From contig JAIKZG010000010.1 in the NCBI GenBank assembly GCA_024682415.1, forward strand, positions 1 to 62,544: a stretch of DNA of 62,544 nucleotides. The letters run 5' to 3'. The position numbers and the translations under genes were made by a program. The notes beneath the pieces are model-generated. The model was not told the DNA's origin. It was given only the letters and a program-made list of their open reading frames with translations, and searched no databases. Origin of the DNA: Prevotella sp. (GTDB lineage: Bacteria > Bacteroidota > Bacteroidia > Bacteroidales > Bacteroidaceae). Of the stretch, positions 43,734-52,497 are shown one piece after another (positions within the stretch are counted from its first letter, which is position 1; each line of letters begins with the position of its first letter).

Positions 43734-45898
43734 ATAAAGCAATCCTAATAGCAGCTGCCACCCTCATGATGGGTGGCAGTTTTGCGCAAGCACAAAACGA
43801 GAAAGTGAACATAGGAAAGAATAACATCACGCTGAAAAGCAAGCTCATGACTCCGGAGGCTCTCTGGGCAATGGGACGCATCGGCGGAACTGCCGTTTCA
43901 CCCGACGGCAAAAAGGTGGTTTATCAAGTGGGTTACTACAGCGTGAGCGAAAACCGCGGTCATCAGGTGCTCTACATAATGGACATCAATGGCAAGAACA
44001 AGCAGCTGCTCACTAAAGACGCAGAAAGCGAGAGCGACGCTGCGTGGATAGACGGCGGAAAGAAAATCGCTTTCCTGCGTGAAGGTCAAGTGTGGAGCAT
44101 GAATGCCGACGGCACAGGCAGAAAGAAGCTCACAAATGATGCAATAGATATAGAGGGATTTAAGTTTTCACCTGATGAAAAACACGTAATCCTCATCAAA
44201 TCATTGCCTTATCACGGCTCAATAAAGAAGAATCCTTCTGACTTGCCAAAGGCATCGGGCATGGTAATCACCGACATGAATTATCGCCACTGGGATCACT
44301 ATGTAGAAACGATTGCTCACCCATTTGTTGCTGATGTTACTGCCGACGGAATAAATGCCGGCGAAGATATTTTGAAGGGTGAACCATACGAATGCCCTAT
44401 GGCTCCATTCGGAGGCACAGAGCAATTGAACTGGAGCAATGACTCTCAAAGCATAGCTTACACTTGCAGAAAAAAAGAGGGCGTAGAATACGCTATCTCT
44501 ACAGACGCTGATATTTATCTATATAATATAGGTACTGGCGAGACAAAGAATCTCTGCAAGCCTGCCGGATATAAAGAGCCAAAGATTGATGCTTCAAAGA
44601 GCATGAAGAATCAGGCTGTAAACCATCAGGGAGAGGATGTAAATCCTGGTTACGACGTAAATCCACAGTTCTCTCCAGACGGAAAATACATCGCTTGGCA
44701 GAGCATGGCTCGCAACGGATATGAGAGCGACAGAAACAGACTCTGCGTCTACGAGCTTGCTACAGGCAAGAAGCAATATGTAACAGAGAAGTTCGACTCA
44801 AATGTAGACGAATTTGTTTGGGGCAAAGACTCAAAGACATTCTATTTCACAGGTTGCTGGCACGCCACAGTGCAGGTTTGGAAAACCGACTTGCAGGGCA
44901 ACGTGATGCAGCTCACCGACGGATGGTATGACTACGCTGCTCCACAGCTCATAGCAGGCGGAAAGAAACTGCTTGTAAAGCGTCATTCTATCTCTCACCC
45001 TGACGACATATTCGTGCTCACTCCAAACAAGAAGGAGAAGCAGAGCGAAGTGGCTCAGATTACAGACGAGAATAAGCACATCTTCGATCAGCTTGCTGTA
45101 GGAAAGGTGCAGGAGCGTTGGGTGAAGACCACCGACGGAAAGAAGGAACAGGTATGGATTATCCTTCCTCCAAACTTCGACGCTACAAAGAAATACCCTA
45201 CTCTGCTCTACTGCGAGGGTGGCCCACAAAGCCCAGTTTCACAATTCTGGAGCTATCGCTGGAACTTCCAGATTATGGCAGCCCACGGATATGTAATCGT
45301 TGCTCCTAACCGCCACGGATTGCCAGGCTATGGTCAGGAATGGAACGAGGAAATTTCTGGCGACTGGACAGGTCAGTGCATGGACGATTATCTTGCAGCT
45401 ATCGACGACGCTACCAACAACTTGCCTTTTGTAGACAAAGACCGTCTTGGCTGCGTAGGAGCTTCTTTCGGCGGATTCAGCGTTTACTATCTCGCCGGAC
45501 ATCACAACAAGCGTTTCAAGGCTTTCATCGCTCATGATGGTGCTTTCAATCTGGAGTCAATGTACACCGACACAGAGGAAGCATGGTTCTCTAACTGGGA
45601 ATATGAAGACGCTTATTGGAACAAAGACCGCTCTGCCAACGCTAAGAAGACATACGAGAACTCTCCTCACCGCTTCATCGACAAATGGGATACTCCTATC
45701 CTCTGCATACATGGCGAGAAAGACTATCGTATCAATGCCAACCAAGGCTTCGGCGCATTCAACGCCGCACGCATGAAAGGCATTCCTGCCGAGTTGCTTC
45801 TCTTCCCTGATGAAAATCACTGGGTGTTGAAGCCACAGAATGGTATCCTCTGGCAGCGCACATTCTTTGAGTGGCTCGACAAATGGCTCAAGAAATAA
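43730..45898 (+). CDS. S9 family prolyl oligopeptidase-type serine peptidase
   Basis: 722 residues. A signal peptide (ending AQAQ) is followed by a WD40-like/DPP-IV-type propeller (about 45-440) and an alpha/beta hydrolase domain with catalytic Ser579 (GASFGGF), Asp665 (HGEKDYR) and His697 (DENHWV). It resembles the Bacteroidetes secreted dipeptidyl- or acylaminoacyl-peptidases that trim peptides in the periplasm or outside. Its ATG overlaps the yidC stop (ATGA), which implies coupling. Confidence 0.9.
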   Translation: MNKAILIAAATLMMGGSFAQAQNEKVNIGKNNITLKSKLMTPEALWAMGRIGGTAVSPDGKKVVYQVGYYSVSENRGHQVLYIMDINGKNKQLLTKDAESESDAAWIDGGKKIAFLREGQVWSMNADGTGRKKLTNDAIDIEGFKFSPDEKHVILIKSLPYHGSIKKNPSDLPKASGMVITDMNYRHWDHYVETIAHPFVADVTADGINAGEDILKGEPYECPMAPFGGTEQLNWSNDSQSIAYTCRKKEGVEYAISTDADIYLYNIGTGETKNLCKPAGYKEPKIDASKSMKNQAVNHQGEDVNPGYDVNPQFSPDGKYIAWQSMARNGYESDRNRLCVYELATGKKQYVTEKFDSNVDEFVWGKDSKTFYFTGCWHATVQVWKTDLQGNVMQLTDGWYDYAAPQLIAGGKKLLVKRHSISHPDDIFVLTPNKKEKQSEVAQITDENKHIFDQLAVGKVQERWVKTTDGKKEQVWIILPPNFDATKKYPTLLYCEGGPQSPVSQFWSYRWNFQIMAAHGYVIVAPNRHGLPGYGQEWNEEISGDWTGQCMDDYLAAIDDATNNLPFVDKDRLGCVGASFGGFSVYYLAGHHNKRFKAFIAHDGAFNLESMYTDTEEAWFSNWEYEDAYWNKDRSANAKKTYENSPHRFIDKWDTPILCIHGEKDYRINANQGFGAFNAARMKGIPAELLLFPDENHWVLKPQNGILWQRTFFEWLDKWLKK

Positions 45899-45934
45899 AA
45901 CGATTAGAAAACATAAACACATATAAAAACATAT

Positions 45935-47299
45935 ATGACTGAAATTATTCAAAAGAAGCTCAGCGATTCTGCCGGAGCTCGCTGGACAGCCCTCGTGATT
46001 GTGGCATTCACAATGATGATGGGATATTTCATCACCGACGTGATGTCACCACTTGAAGTTATCCTCACCGCATCAGCCGACCAAGGCGGACTTGGCTGGA
46101 GTTCTGACGACTATGGATTCTTCTCAGGTTCTTACGGACTTATCAATGTATTCCTGCTCATGCTTTTCTTCGGTGGTATCATCCTCGACAAGATGGGCAT
46201 ACGCTTCACCGGTATCATGAGCTGCGCATTGATGGTAATCGGTGTCGTTATCAAGTTTTATGGTATCACAGCCGATTTTGCTGGCGAGGTGTTCAGCCTT
46301 CAGAGCATTGGAATAGACTTCTCTTTGCCAATGTCGGCAGCCGTAGCTTCATTCGGTTTTGCCATCTTCGGCGTAGGCTGCGAGATTACAGGTATCACCG
46401 TGAGCAAGGTCATCACAAAGTGGTTTACAGGTCATGAGCTTGCGCTGGCAATGGGATTGCAGGTTGCTCTCGCCCGTCTTGGCACAGCAGCTGCAATGGG
46501 ATTGAGCCTTCCTATCGTTAAGGCTATGGGCAACGTGAATGCCTCTGTTCTTCTCGGCTTGGTATTGCTCATCATCGGCTCAATAGCTTATCTCGTTTAC
46601 TGCGTAATGGATAAGAAGCTCGACGCGTCAGCACAGGCAGCAGAAGAGAGTTCAGAAGACGAAGGTTTCCACTTTGCCGACCTCAAACTCATCTTCACCA
46701 ATCCTGGCTTCTGGCTTATCACATTGCTTTGCCTGCTCTTCTATAGCGGAGTGTTCCCATTCCTGAAGTTCGCTACAAAGCTGATGATTGCCAACTACAA
46801 TGTGCCAGAGGGCACAGCAGGACTTTTGCCTGCTATGATTCCTTTCGGCACAATATTCCTCACCCCACTCTTCGGAAGCATTTACGACAAGATTGGTAAG
46901 GGCGCTACATTGATGCTTATCGGCTCAGTAATGCTTGCCTGCATCCACATCGTCTTCGCAATCCATATTTTGCCTTACGGATGGTTTGCCGTTATCATCA
47001 TGATTTTGCTTGGTATCGCTTTCTCACTCGTTCCATCGGCAATGTGGCCAAGCGTGCCAAAGATTATCCCGATGAAGCTGTTGGGATCTGCCTATGCCAT
47101 CATATTCTATATTCAGAATATCGGTCTTTCACTCGTTCCTATGCTTATCGGCAAGACCAATGGTGCTGATCCAAGCTACACATTAAGCATGACAATCTTC
47201 GCTGTGTTCGGCATAGCTGCAATCGTCATCTCTGTCATCCTTATTATCGTAGACAAGAAGAAAGGCTACGGCTTGCAGGATGCCAACATCAAGAAATAA
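45935..47299 (+). CDS. Major facilitator superfamily transporter
   Basis: 454 residues with about twelve hydrophobic helices. GIILDKMGIRFTG between helices 2 and 3 is the MFS loop signature, and GSIYDKIGKGATLMLIG repeats it in the second half. A large extra loop is seen after helix 2-3 (KFYGITADFAGEVFSLQSIG). Substrate unknown. It follows the S9 peptidase by 36 nt, so a role in peptide or amino-acid uptake is possible but only contextual. Confidence 0.85.
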   Translation: MTEIIQKKLSDSAGARWTALVIVAFTMMMGYFITDVMSPLEVILTASADQGGLGWSSDDYGFFSGSYGLINVFLLMLFFGGIILDKMGIRFTGIMSCALMVIGVVIKFYGITADFAGEVFSLQSIGIDFSLPMSAAVASFGFAIFGVGCEITGITVSKVITKWFTGHELALAMGLQVALARLGTAAAMGLSLPIVKAMGNVNASVLLGLVLLIIGSIAYLVYCVMDKKLDASAQAAEESSEDEGFHFADLKLIFTNPGFWLITLLCLLFYSGVFPFLKFATKLMIANYNVPEGTAGLLPAMIPFGTIFLTPLFGSIYDKIGKGATLMLIGSVMLACIHIVFAIHILPYGWFAVIIMILLGIAFSLVPSAMWPSVPKIIPMKLLGSAYAIIFYIQNIGLSLVPMLIGKTNGADPSYTLSMTIFAVFGIAAIVISVILIIVDKKKGYGLQDANIKK

Positions 47300-47334
47300 G
47301 CGGTAAGCGATTTTATTCGCTAAATAATAAAGAT

Positions 47335-47371
47335 ATAAAGGCTGCGTCACAGTTTGTGACGTGGCCTTTAT
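47335..47371 (+). terminator. Terminator after MFS gene
   Basis: ATAAAGGC and GCGTCACA pair with TGTGACG and GCCTTTAT across a 3-nt loop, with one small internal mismatch. Confidence 0.75.
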
Positions 47372-47435
47372 CATTAAGGGGCGATACCTACATATTATGA
47401 AAAGCCACGAGGGAAGAAATCAGCATTTTTAGGTA

Positions 47436-47466
47436 TTGCAGATGTTTATGATTGACCGTAAATTTG
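47436..47466 (+). promoter_or_regulatory. Promoter of flavodoxin gene
   Basis: TTG (47436-47438), 20-nt spacer, TAAATTTG (47459-47466): a full Bacteroidetes consensus promoter 39 nt before the start codon. Confidence 0.7.
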
Positions 47467-47505
47467 CATCAGGAAAAAGAACGTATTTAATCTAAAATAA
47501 AAGAA

Positions 47506-48000
47506 ATGAACACAGTTGTAATTTACGGTTCCACAACAGGAACTTGCGAGGCAATCGCACAGAAAATAGGTGAAAAATTAGGTGCTGAGGTTGTAAACGT
47601 CAGCGATATTACCGACGACACAATCAACAATGCCGACAACCTTATCCTCGGCACTTCTACATGGGGTGCTGGCGAGATGCAGGACGACTGGTATGACGGA
47701 GTAAACACATTAAAGGGCTGCGATCTCAGCGGCAAGGTGATAGCTTTGTTCGGCTGCGGTGATTCCGATTCTTATTGCGACACGTTCTGTGGCGGTATGG
47801 GTGAGCTTTACAATGAACTCAAAGACAGTGGCGCGAAATTCGTGGGTGCTGTTTCACAAGACGGCTACACATTTGATGCATCCGACGCTGTCATTGACGA
47901 CAAATTTATCGGCTTACCTCTCGACGACGTAAACGAGGAAGACCAGACCGACTCTCGCATCGACGCATGGATAGAAGCTATCAAGGGTGAACTTAAATAA
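47506..48000 (+). CDS. fldA: Flavodoxin
   Basis: 164 residues, long-chain flavodoxin type. The FMN phosphate loop is IYGSTTGTCEAIA; TSTWGAGEMQDDWY carries the isoalloxazine-stacking Trp, and FGCGDSDSYCDTFCGGM the second FMN loop with the Tyr. A low-potential electron carrier. It stands alone between two terminators and has its own promoter. Confidence 0.95.
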   Translation: MNTVVIYGSTTGTCEAIAQKIGEKLGAEVVNVSDITDDTINNADNLILGTSTWGAGEMQDDWYDGVNTLKGCDLSGKVIALFGCGDSDSYCDTFCGGMGELYNELKDSGAKFVGAVSQDGYTFDASDAVIDDKFIGLPLDDVNEEDQTDSRIDAWIEAIKGELK

Positions 48001-48025
48001 CTCTGTCTAATATCCTTCAAACACA

Positions 48026-48066
48026 AAAAAACGAGGCTTCCCCGTAATAAGGAAACCTCGTTTTTA
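48026..48066. terminator. Terminator between fldA and aroC
   Basis: An AACGAGG-type stem with CCTCGTT arms is extended by TTCC/GGAA with one mismatch. It is flanked by an A-run on the left and a T-run on the right, so it can serve both convergent genes. Confidence 0.75.
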
Positions 48067-48105
48067 TTTCTTGCATATTTTATGCTTAATACTTAACACG
48101 TGCCT

Positions 48106-49179
48106 TTACATTCGGCAGGCCTTATTGAGCAGATAGTTATCCAATATCACCATTGCAGCCATATCTTCCACGATAGGCACGGCACGAGGAACAACGCAAG
48201 GATCATGTCTGCCTTTCACTTCAAGTGTCGCACTGTTTCCATCCTTATCCACCGTAGGTTGCTCCATAAGCAATGTGGCAACAGGCTTGAAAGCCACACG
48301 GAAATAAATATCCTCGCCATTGCTTATTCCGCCCTGTATTCCCCCACTTCTGTTTGTAGCGGTATGAATACCTTTCTCGTCGCTCACAAAGACATCGTTC
48401 TGCTCACTTCCTTTGGCTGACACTCCGGCGAAACCGCAGCCATACTCAAATCCTTTCACGGCATTTATGCCAAGCATTGCCGCGCCAAGCTGCGCATGAA
48501 GTTTGCCAAACTCTGGCTCACCAAGCCCAACAGGGCAACCTTTAATCACGCAAGTAACGATTCCGCCTGTGGTATCGCCATCAGCTTTGAGTTTAAGAAT
48601 AAGTTTCTCCATCTGCTGCGCTTTCTCCAAGTCAGGACAACGCACAGCATTTGTTTCCGTCAAAGCCAAATCAAGATTCAGATAATCTTTATCCACAGCT
48701 ATATTGCCTACCTGCGAAGTATAAGCCTGAATGGAAACGCCAATCTGCCTTAAAGCCAATTTCGCCAATGCTCCACCCACGCAGCGACTTATCGTGACGC
48801 GCGCGGAAGAACGTCCGCCACCTCTATGGTCGCGAATGCCATATTTGCTGTAATAAGTGAAATCGGCATGCGAGGGACGAAACACATTTCGCAAATTATC
48901 ATAATCATTGGAATGCTGATTGGTGTTGCGCACCATAAATCCTATGGGCGCACCAGTAGATTCCCCCTCGAAAATACCGCTGAGAAACTCCACCTTATCA
49001 GGTTCTTTACGAGATGTTGTTACCTTGCTCTGTCCGGGGCGACGACGGTTAAGCTCCGCCTGAATAAAATCCATGTCGATATCTATGCCTGCCGGCATTC
49101 CATCAACAACGCCCCCTACAGCTTCACCATGGCTTTCGCCAAAAGAAGTAATCGTGAATAATTTGCCAAATGTGTTCAT
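48106..49179 (-). CDS. aroC: Chorismate synthase
   Basis: 357 residues. The three family signatures are present: [18 protein letters not shown] near the start, the Arg-rich GGRSSARVT block, and FKPVATL with [17 protein letters not shown] towards the end. It converts EPSP to chorismate with reduced FMN, the last step of the shikimate pathway. The flavodoxin gene next door (convergent) is suggestive for flavin reduction but not proof. Confidence 0.96.
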   Translation of the reverse strand: MNTFGKLFTITSFGESHGEAVGGVVDGMPAGIDIDMDFIQAELNRRRPGQSKVTTSRKEPDKVEFLSGIFEGESTGAPIGFMVRNTNQHSNDYDNLRNVFRPSHADFTYYSKYGIRDHRGGGRSSARVTISRCVGGALAKLALRQIGVSIQAYTSQVGNIAVDKDYLNLDLALTETNAVRCPDLEKAQQMEKLILKLKADGDTTGGIVTCVIKGCPVGLGEPEFGKLHAQLGAAMLGINAVKGFEYGCGFAGVSAKGSEQNDVFVSDEKGIHTATNRSGGIQGGISNGEDIYFRVAFKPVATLLMEQPTVDKDGNSATLEVKGRHDPCVVPRAVPIVEDMAAMVILDNYLLNKACRM

Positions 49180-49212
49180 CCTCTCTTAAAATATTAGTTA
49201 TTCGATTATGAA

Positions 49213-49911
49213 TTAATCGTTGTCGTGGCAGTGGCAATGATGTTCACCGTCTTCGCTCTCATGGTCGTGGCAATGGCATTCATGCTCACCCTCGCCATGA
49301 TGATGTCCGCCACAGCAATGATGTTCGCCGCTTTCGCCCTCATGGTCGTGGCAATGGCATTCATGCTCGCCCTCCTCACCATGATGATGTCCGCAGCAGC
49401 AATGATGTTCACCACCCTCACCGCTCATTGCGTTGATGGCATTCTGAATTTCCTCGTTTGTAGCGTCACGAGTTTCAATGATGTGACCTGCGAAACGTAT
49501 ATCTTTACCCGACAATGGGTGATTCAAATCCATCTTCACCTTGTCGGAAGTGATTTCAAGCACCTTGCCCATGAAGCGGTTGCCGTCTTCATTCTGCAAT
49601 GGCACTACTGCGCCCACAAAGATGTTATCGCTGTCGAAATGACCGTTGATAGAGAAAATCTCTCTGTCCATATCGATAACATGCTTCTCATCGTAGTTAC
49701 CATAAGCCTGCTCAGGAGTGAGAGTGAAGTCAAACTCATCGCCATCCTTCAAGTCGATAAGATTTTTCTCAAAATCCTCAAGCGTGAGTCCGAAGCCAGT
49801 CAAAACAGTAAGAGGCTTCTCGCCTGTCATCTCCTCTATCTTTGTCTCCTTGTCGCCCTCCTCTGTATAAAGAGTGTAAGTGAGGGTAATAATCTTTTTC
49901 TTTAATTCCAT
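49213..49911 (-). CDS. slyD: SlyD-type FKBP peptidyl-prolyl isomerase with His/Cys-rich tail
   Basis: 232 residues. The FKBP core is split by an insert-in-flap domain (about 70-125): LTYTLYTEEGDKE, GFGLTLEDFEKNL, FDFTLTPEQAYGNYDE, then HPLSGKDIRFAGHI. Residues about 163-232 are a metal-binding tail made of repeated GEHHCC, GHHHGE and EHECHCHDHE units. SlyD assists folding and, through such a tail, nickel or zinc handling. The tail here is longer and more regular than the E. coli one, and cysteine-rich. A good promoter precedes it. Confidence 0.9.
   Translation of the reverse strand: MELKKKIITLTYTLYTEEGDKETKIEEMTGEKPLTVLTGFGLTLEDFEKNLIDLKDGDEFDFTLTPEQAYGNYDEKHVIDMDREIFSINGHFDSDNIFVGAVVPLQNEDGNRFMGKVLEITSDKVKMDLNHPLSGKDIRFAGHIIETRDATNEEIQNAINAMSGEGGEHHCCCGHHHGEEGEHECHCHDHEGESGEHHCCGGHHHGEGEHECHCHDHESEDGEHHCHCHDND
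49225..49410. repeat. Imperfect DNA repeats encoding the SlyD metal-binding tail
   Basis: Units of roughly 70-75 bp built on CATGGTCGTGGCAATGGCAT and a GATGATGTCCGC block recur twice in full and once in part. Unequal recombination here could change the number of metal-binding units. Confidence 0.7.
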
Positions 49912-49945
49912 TATTTTTATCTTTTCCTATATATTATTATAGGTG

Positions 49946-49976
49946 CAAATTTACAAAAACAATATCACATAGCCAA
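49946..49976 (-). promoter_or_regulatory. Promoter of slyD
   Basis: On the minus strand: TTG (49974-49976), 20-nt spacer, TAAATTTG (49946-49953). Confidence 0.65.
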
Positions 49977-50031
49977 AGATTATGACTAAACCTAAAAAAT
50001 GGCGAAGCGATATTTGGGCGTATTAACTCTT

Positions 50032-51060
50032 TCATTCTCCTAAGCTCAACGACAACCTCACAAGTCCCATCGTCTGCGCGTTGCCGTCGCTGTTGTCAAT
50101 AATCAAGACAGGCTGCACCGTGAGCGCGCCAAACCTGTGAGCATAATTTATTTCAAGCTGCGTATCGTCGTAAGCGTCTTCATATTTTGCTACGGTGCCG
50201 ACAACGCCCAATGATTTTTTCTTATCAAAATTATAAAGTGCGCCCACAGCACCGAAATATCTGCAAAGATAAGTTTCGCCATCGTCAATATTGTTGTTAT
50301 CAGCATATCCGAAATACCTTCCAAGCTCACCTATCAAGCTAAGTTTATGATTGATATGCTCAATGTCGTAGGCATAGACAGAAGTGCCATGGCGCATCTG
50401 ATTGTCGCGCCCCGTAATCTGCCCCACCTCAAAAGAGCGACTATCAGAACAATAGTTTATCGCGCTCATATATTTTAACCCTCCGCCAAGGCGAAACTCA
50501 TCTTTAAGCCTGTCGCCGCTCTCCCCGTTATACAGCGTGTTGGTCAGTCGACAATTATCATTTATCTGCCATGTTATCTGCGCTGTGAGCGCCGAAGTTG
50601 GATAAGTTGCTACGTCGAAATTCTCGGTTATCACCGGGTGAATGCCATGAGCGCTGCCTGTGAAGAAGTTTATTTCATCCTCCGTGAAATAATCCGGCAC
50701 AGTGTTTCTCACGCCTGCAAAGAAAGTAAACGCCCCTACCTTCTGAGAAAGCCCCAAAGTAGAGAAGCGAAACAATCTCGACTGCGTATCGAGATTAGAA
50801 AACACCAGCTTATCCACGCTGAGATAATCCTCATCATGCTGCATATATGTAGTAAGAGCACCGACATTTAGCTGCGCCCCCTTCCACAGATTTACGTTCA
50901 CGCCATAATCAAGCATTGTGGATAGATTCCATCTCCCATTATCAGAGTTAAACTGCTCTTCCGCCACAGCATCCACATGCCAGCTATCTATTTTCTGGGC
51001 ACGCAGATTTGCGGAAAGCGTACATATCGCAATTAATGTAAAGGAACGTAACCTTATCAT
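50032..51060 (-). CDS. Outer-membrane beta-barrel protein, carbohydrate-porin-like
   Basis: 342 residues with a signal peptide (ending LRAQ). Alternating amphipathic strands run throughout, ending LVRLSLSLG with a terminal acidic residue. The segment TYPTSALTAQITWQINDNCRLTNTLYNG resembles OprB-type carbohydrate porins and related alginate-export-like barrels. Assignment to a family is uncertain. Its substrate is unknown, and no enzyme genes are co-transcribed with it. Confidence 0.65.
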   Translation of the reverse strand: MIRLRSFTLIAICTLSANLRAQKIDSWHVDAVAEEQFNSDNGRWNLSTMLDYGVNVNLWKGAQLNVGALTTYMQHDEDYLSVDKLVFSNLDTQSRLFRFSTLGLSQKVGAFTFFAGVRNTVPDYFTEDEINFFTGSAHGIHPVITENFDVATYPTSALTAQITWQINDNCRLTNTLYNGESGDRLKDEFRLGGGLKYMSAINYCSDSRSFEVGQITGRDNQMRHGTSVYAYDIEHINHKLSLIGELGRYFGYADNNNIDDGETYLCRYFGAVGALYNFDKKKSLGVVGTVAKYEDAYDDTQLEINYAHRFGALTVQPVLIIDNSDGNAQTMGLVRLSLSLGE

Positions 51061-51170
51061 ACTACTAAATGTTTTATATGTTATTAAAAAGGTATTTTGT
51101 TTAATTATCTTTTAAGCCTTAATTATAATCATCTGTAAAAATACAAAAATCATTTGAATATAACAATTAT

Positions 51171-51503
51171 TCAGAACAAAAAAGCGGTGTACTCACTCTC
51201 ACGAGCTGCGCTTACTGCTGCGCTTGTATTGTCAATCAATACACCTTGTCCATTAGCGTAAATTCCATAGAAATTGCCAATATCCATGGTTGTGTTGCCT
51301 TGATAAAGGAATTTGCTCGTATTGATATTGATTGTGGCTGTGTAGACATTATTCGCTGCGTATGTACGCAAATCCACGGCATTAGAATTATAAGTAGTTC
51401 CGCCTACATTTACTGCAAAAGTAAGTTCCGCCGATTGAGGAATGATGCAAGCCTCATATTCTCCATTGCCCTTGGGGTTCATGGTAATTTTTCTAATCCG
51501 CAA
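51171..51503 (-). pseudogene. Fimbrillin-like lipoprotein remnant
   Basis: The frame reads only the end of a fimbrillin-like domain (GEYEACIIPQSAELTFAVNV, GTTYNSNAVDL) and the first part of a FISUMP-like domain (MDIGNFYGIYANGQGVLI). It then stops at TAFLF where paralogues continue PVALVF. No signal peptide and no N-terminal half are present, so it is truncated at both ends. At the domain joint the DNA does not contain the recombination core. Probably a decayed relative of the genes at 1-11 kb. Confidence 0.65.
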
Positions 51504-51551
51504 GCGATTTTCAAAGAAAAATGTGCTTCAAATGTTAAATGTCGATTTATT

Positions 51552-51584
51552 AAAGTCTTGTTTTTTACGTAAAAACAAGACTTT
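51552..51584. terminator. Perfect hairpin between remnant and MBL gene
   Basis: A 15-bp stem (AAAGTCTTGTTTTTT-type arms) with a 3-4 nt ACG loop. It lies between divergent reading directions, where a terminator is not expected, and just upstream of the -7 box at 51588. It could be a leftover terminator or a regulatory inverted repeat. Confidence 0.55.
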
Positions 51585-51587
51585 TAC

Positions 51588-51595
51588 TAAATTTG
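51588..51595 (+). promoter_or_regulatory. -7 box of MBL-fold hydrolase gene
   Basis: TAAATTTG fits TAnnTTTG, 53 nt before ATG 51649. It shows that the upstream in-frame ATG at 51442 is not the start. Confidence 0.55.
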
Positions 51596-51648
51596 CCGAG
51601 CAAAATAATACATTATACAAACTTTCATGCTATAACTATACTCCTACA

Positions 51649-52449
51649 ATGAAAATAACTATGCTCGGCACGGGCAATGCGCTCGTATCAGAAATATTCA
51701 ATACTTGCTTCGTAATAAGCGATGGGGATAAACATCTGCTTGTAGACTGCGGAGGCGGAAACGGCATTCTCACGCAGCTGAGACGCGCTAATCTCGACTG
51801 GAAAGATATGCGACACATCTTTATCACTCATAAGCATATCGACCACTTGCTTGGAGCGATATGGATGATGAGAATGATTACTCAGTTTATGGCTGCCGGA
51901 AAATATGATGGCGAGGCTTACATCTATTCGCATCAGGAAGTAGTAGAAATACTGAAATCACAGGCGGAGACCTTGCTTCAGGCTAAGCAAGCAGCATTTA
52001 TCGGCAAGCGCCTGCATCTTGTCAGCGTTAATGACGGCGAAACAAGAAATATCATGGGGCATGACATAACTTTCTTTGATATTCATTCCACCAAGGCATT
52101 GCAATATGGTTTTCGCATGAATATCGACAATGGGCGCACACTCGCCTGCCTTGGCGATGAACCTTACAACGAGGCATGCAGAAAATATGTGGAGAATGCC
52201 GACTGGCTAATGCACGAAGCATTCTGCCTAAATGATGACGCCGACATTTTCAAACCTTACGAGAAGCACCACTCCACTGCTCTTGATGCGGGGCGCGATG
52301 CAGAAGAATTGTGCGTGAAGAATCTCGTTCTCTATCACACGGAGGAAAAGACTCTTGCCACAAGAAAACAACGATACACGAAGGAGGCGCAAAAGGCATT
52401 CCATGGAAATGTTTTCGTGCCCGATGATTTAGACGTGATAGACTTATAA
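51649..52449 (+). CDS. MBL-fold metallo-hydrolase (RNase Z-like)
   Basis: 266 residues from ATG 51649. MLGTGNA, then LVDCGGGNGIL and the zinc motif THKHIDHLLG (His64, His66, Asp68, His69), then CLGDEP and MHEAFCL with later HHST give the RNase Z-like beta-lactamase fold. The substrate is not clear; homologues are annotated as tRNase Z-like or ribonuclease-related hydrolases. It lacks the usual exosite insert of true tRNase Z. It stands alone between a fimbrillin remnant and the GH95 gene. Confidence 0.82.
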   Translation: MKITMLGTGNALVSEIFNTCFVISDGDKHLLVDCGGGNGILTQLRRANLDWKDMRHIFITHKHIDHLLGAIWMMRMITQFMAAGKYDGEAYIYSHQEVVEILKSQAETLLQAKQAAFIGKRLHLVSVNDGETRNIMGHDITFFDIHSTKALQYGFRMNIDNGRTLACLGDEPYNEACRKYVENADWLMHEAFCLNDDADIFKPYEKHHSTALDAGRDAEELCVKNLVLYHTEEKTLATRKQRYTKEAQKAFHGNVFVPDDLDVIDL

Positions 52450-52497
52450 CATATACATACACATACCGAAACAATTCTATAAATTTAATATACACGA

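Noticed and set aside
49225..49905. Met/Ala-rich plus-strand frame opposite slyD that looks like a membrane protein
   Set aside because: Its apparent helices are the complement of His/Cys/Gly/Glu codons in the SlyD tail.
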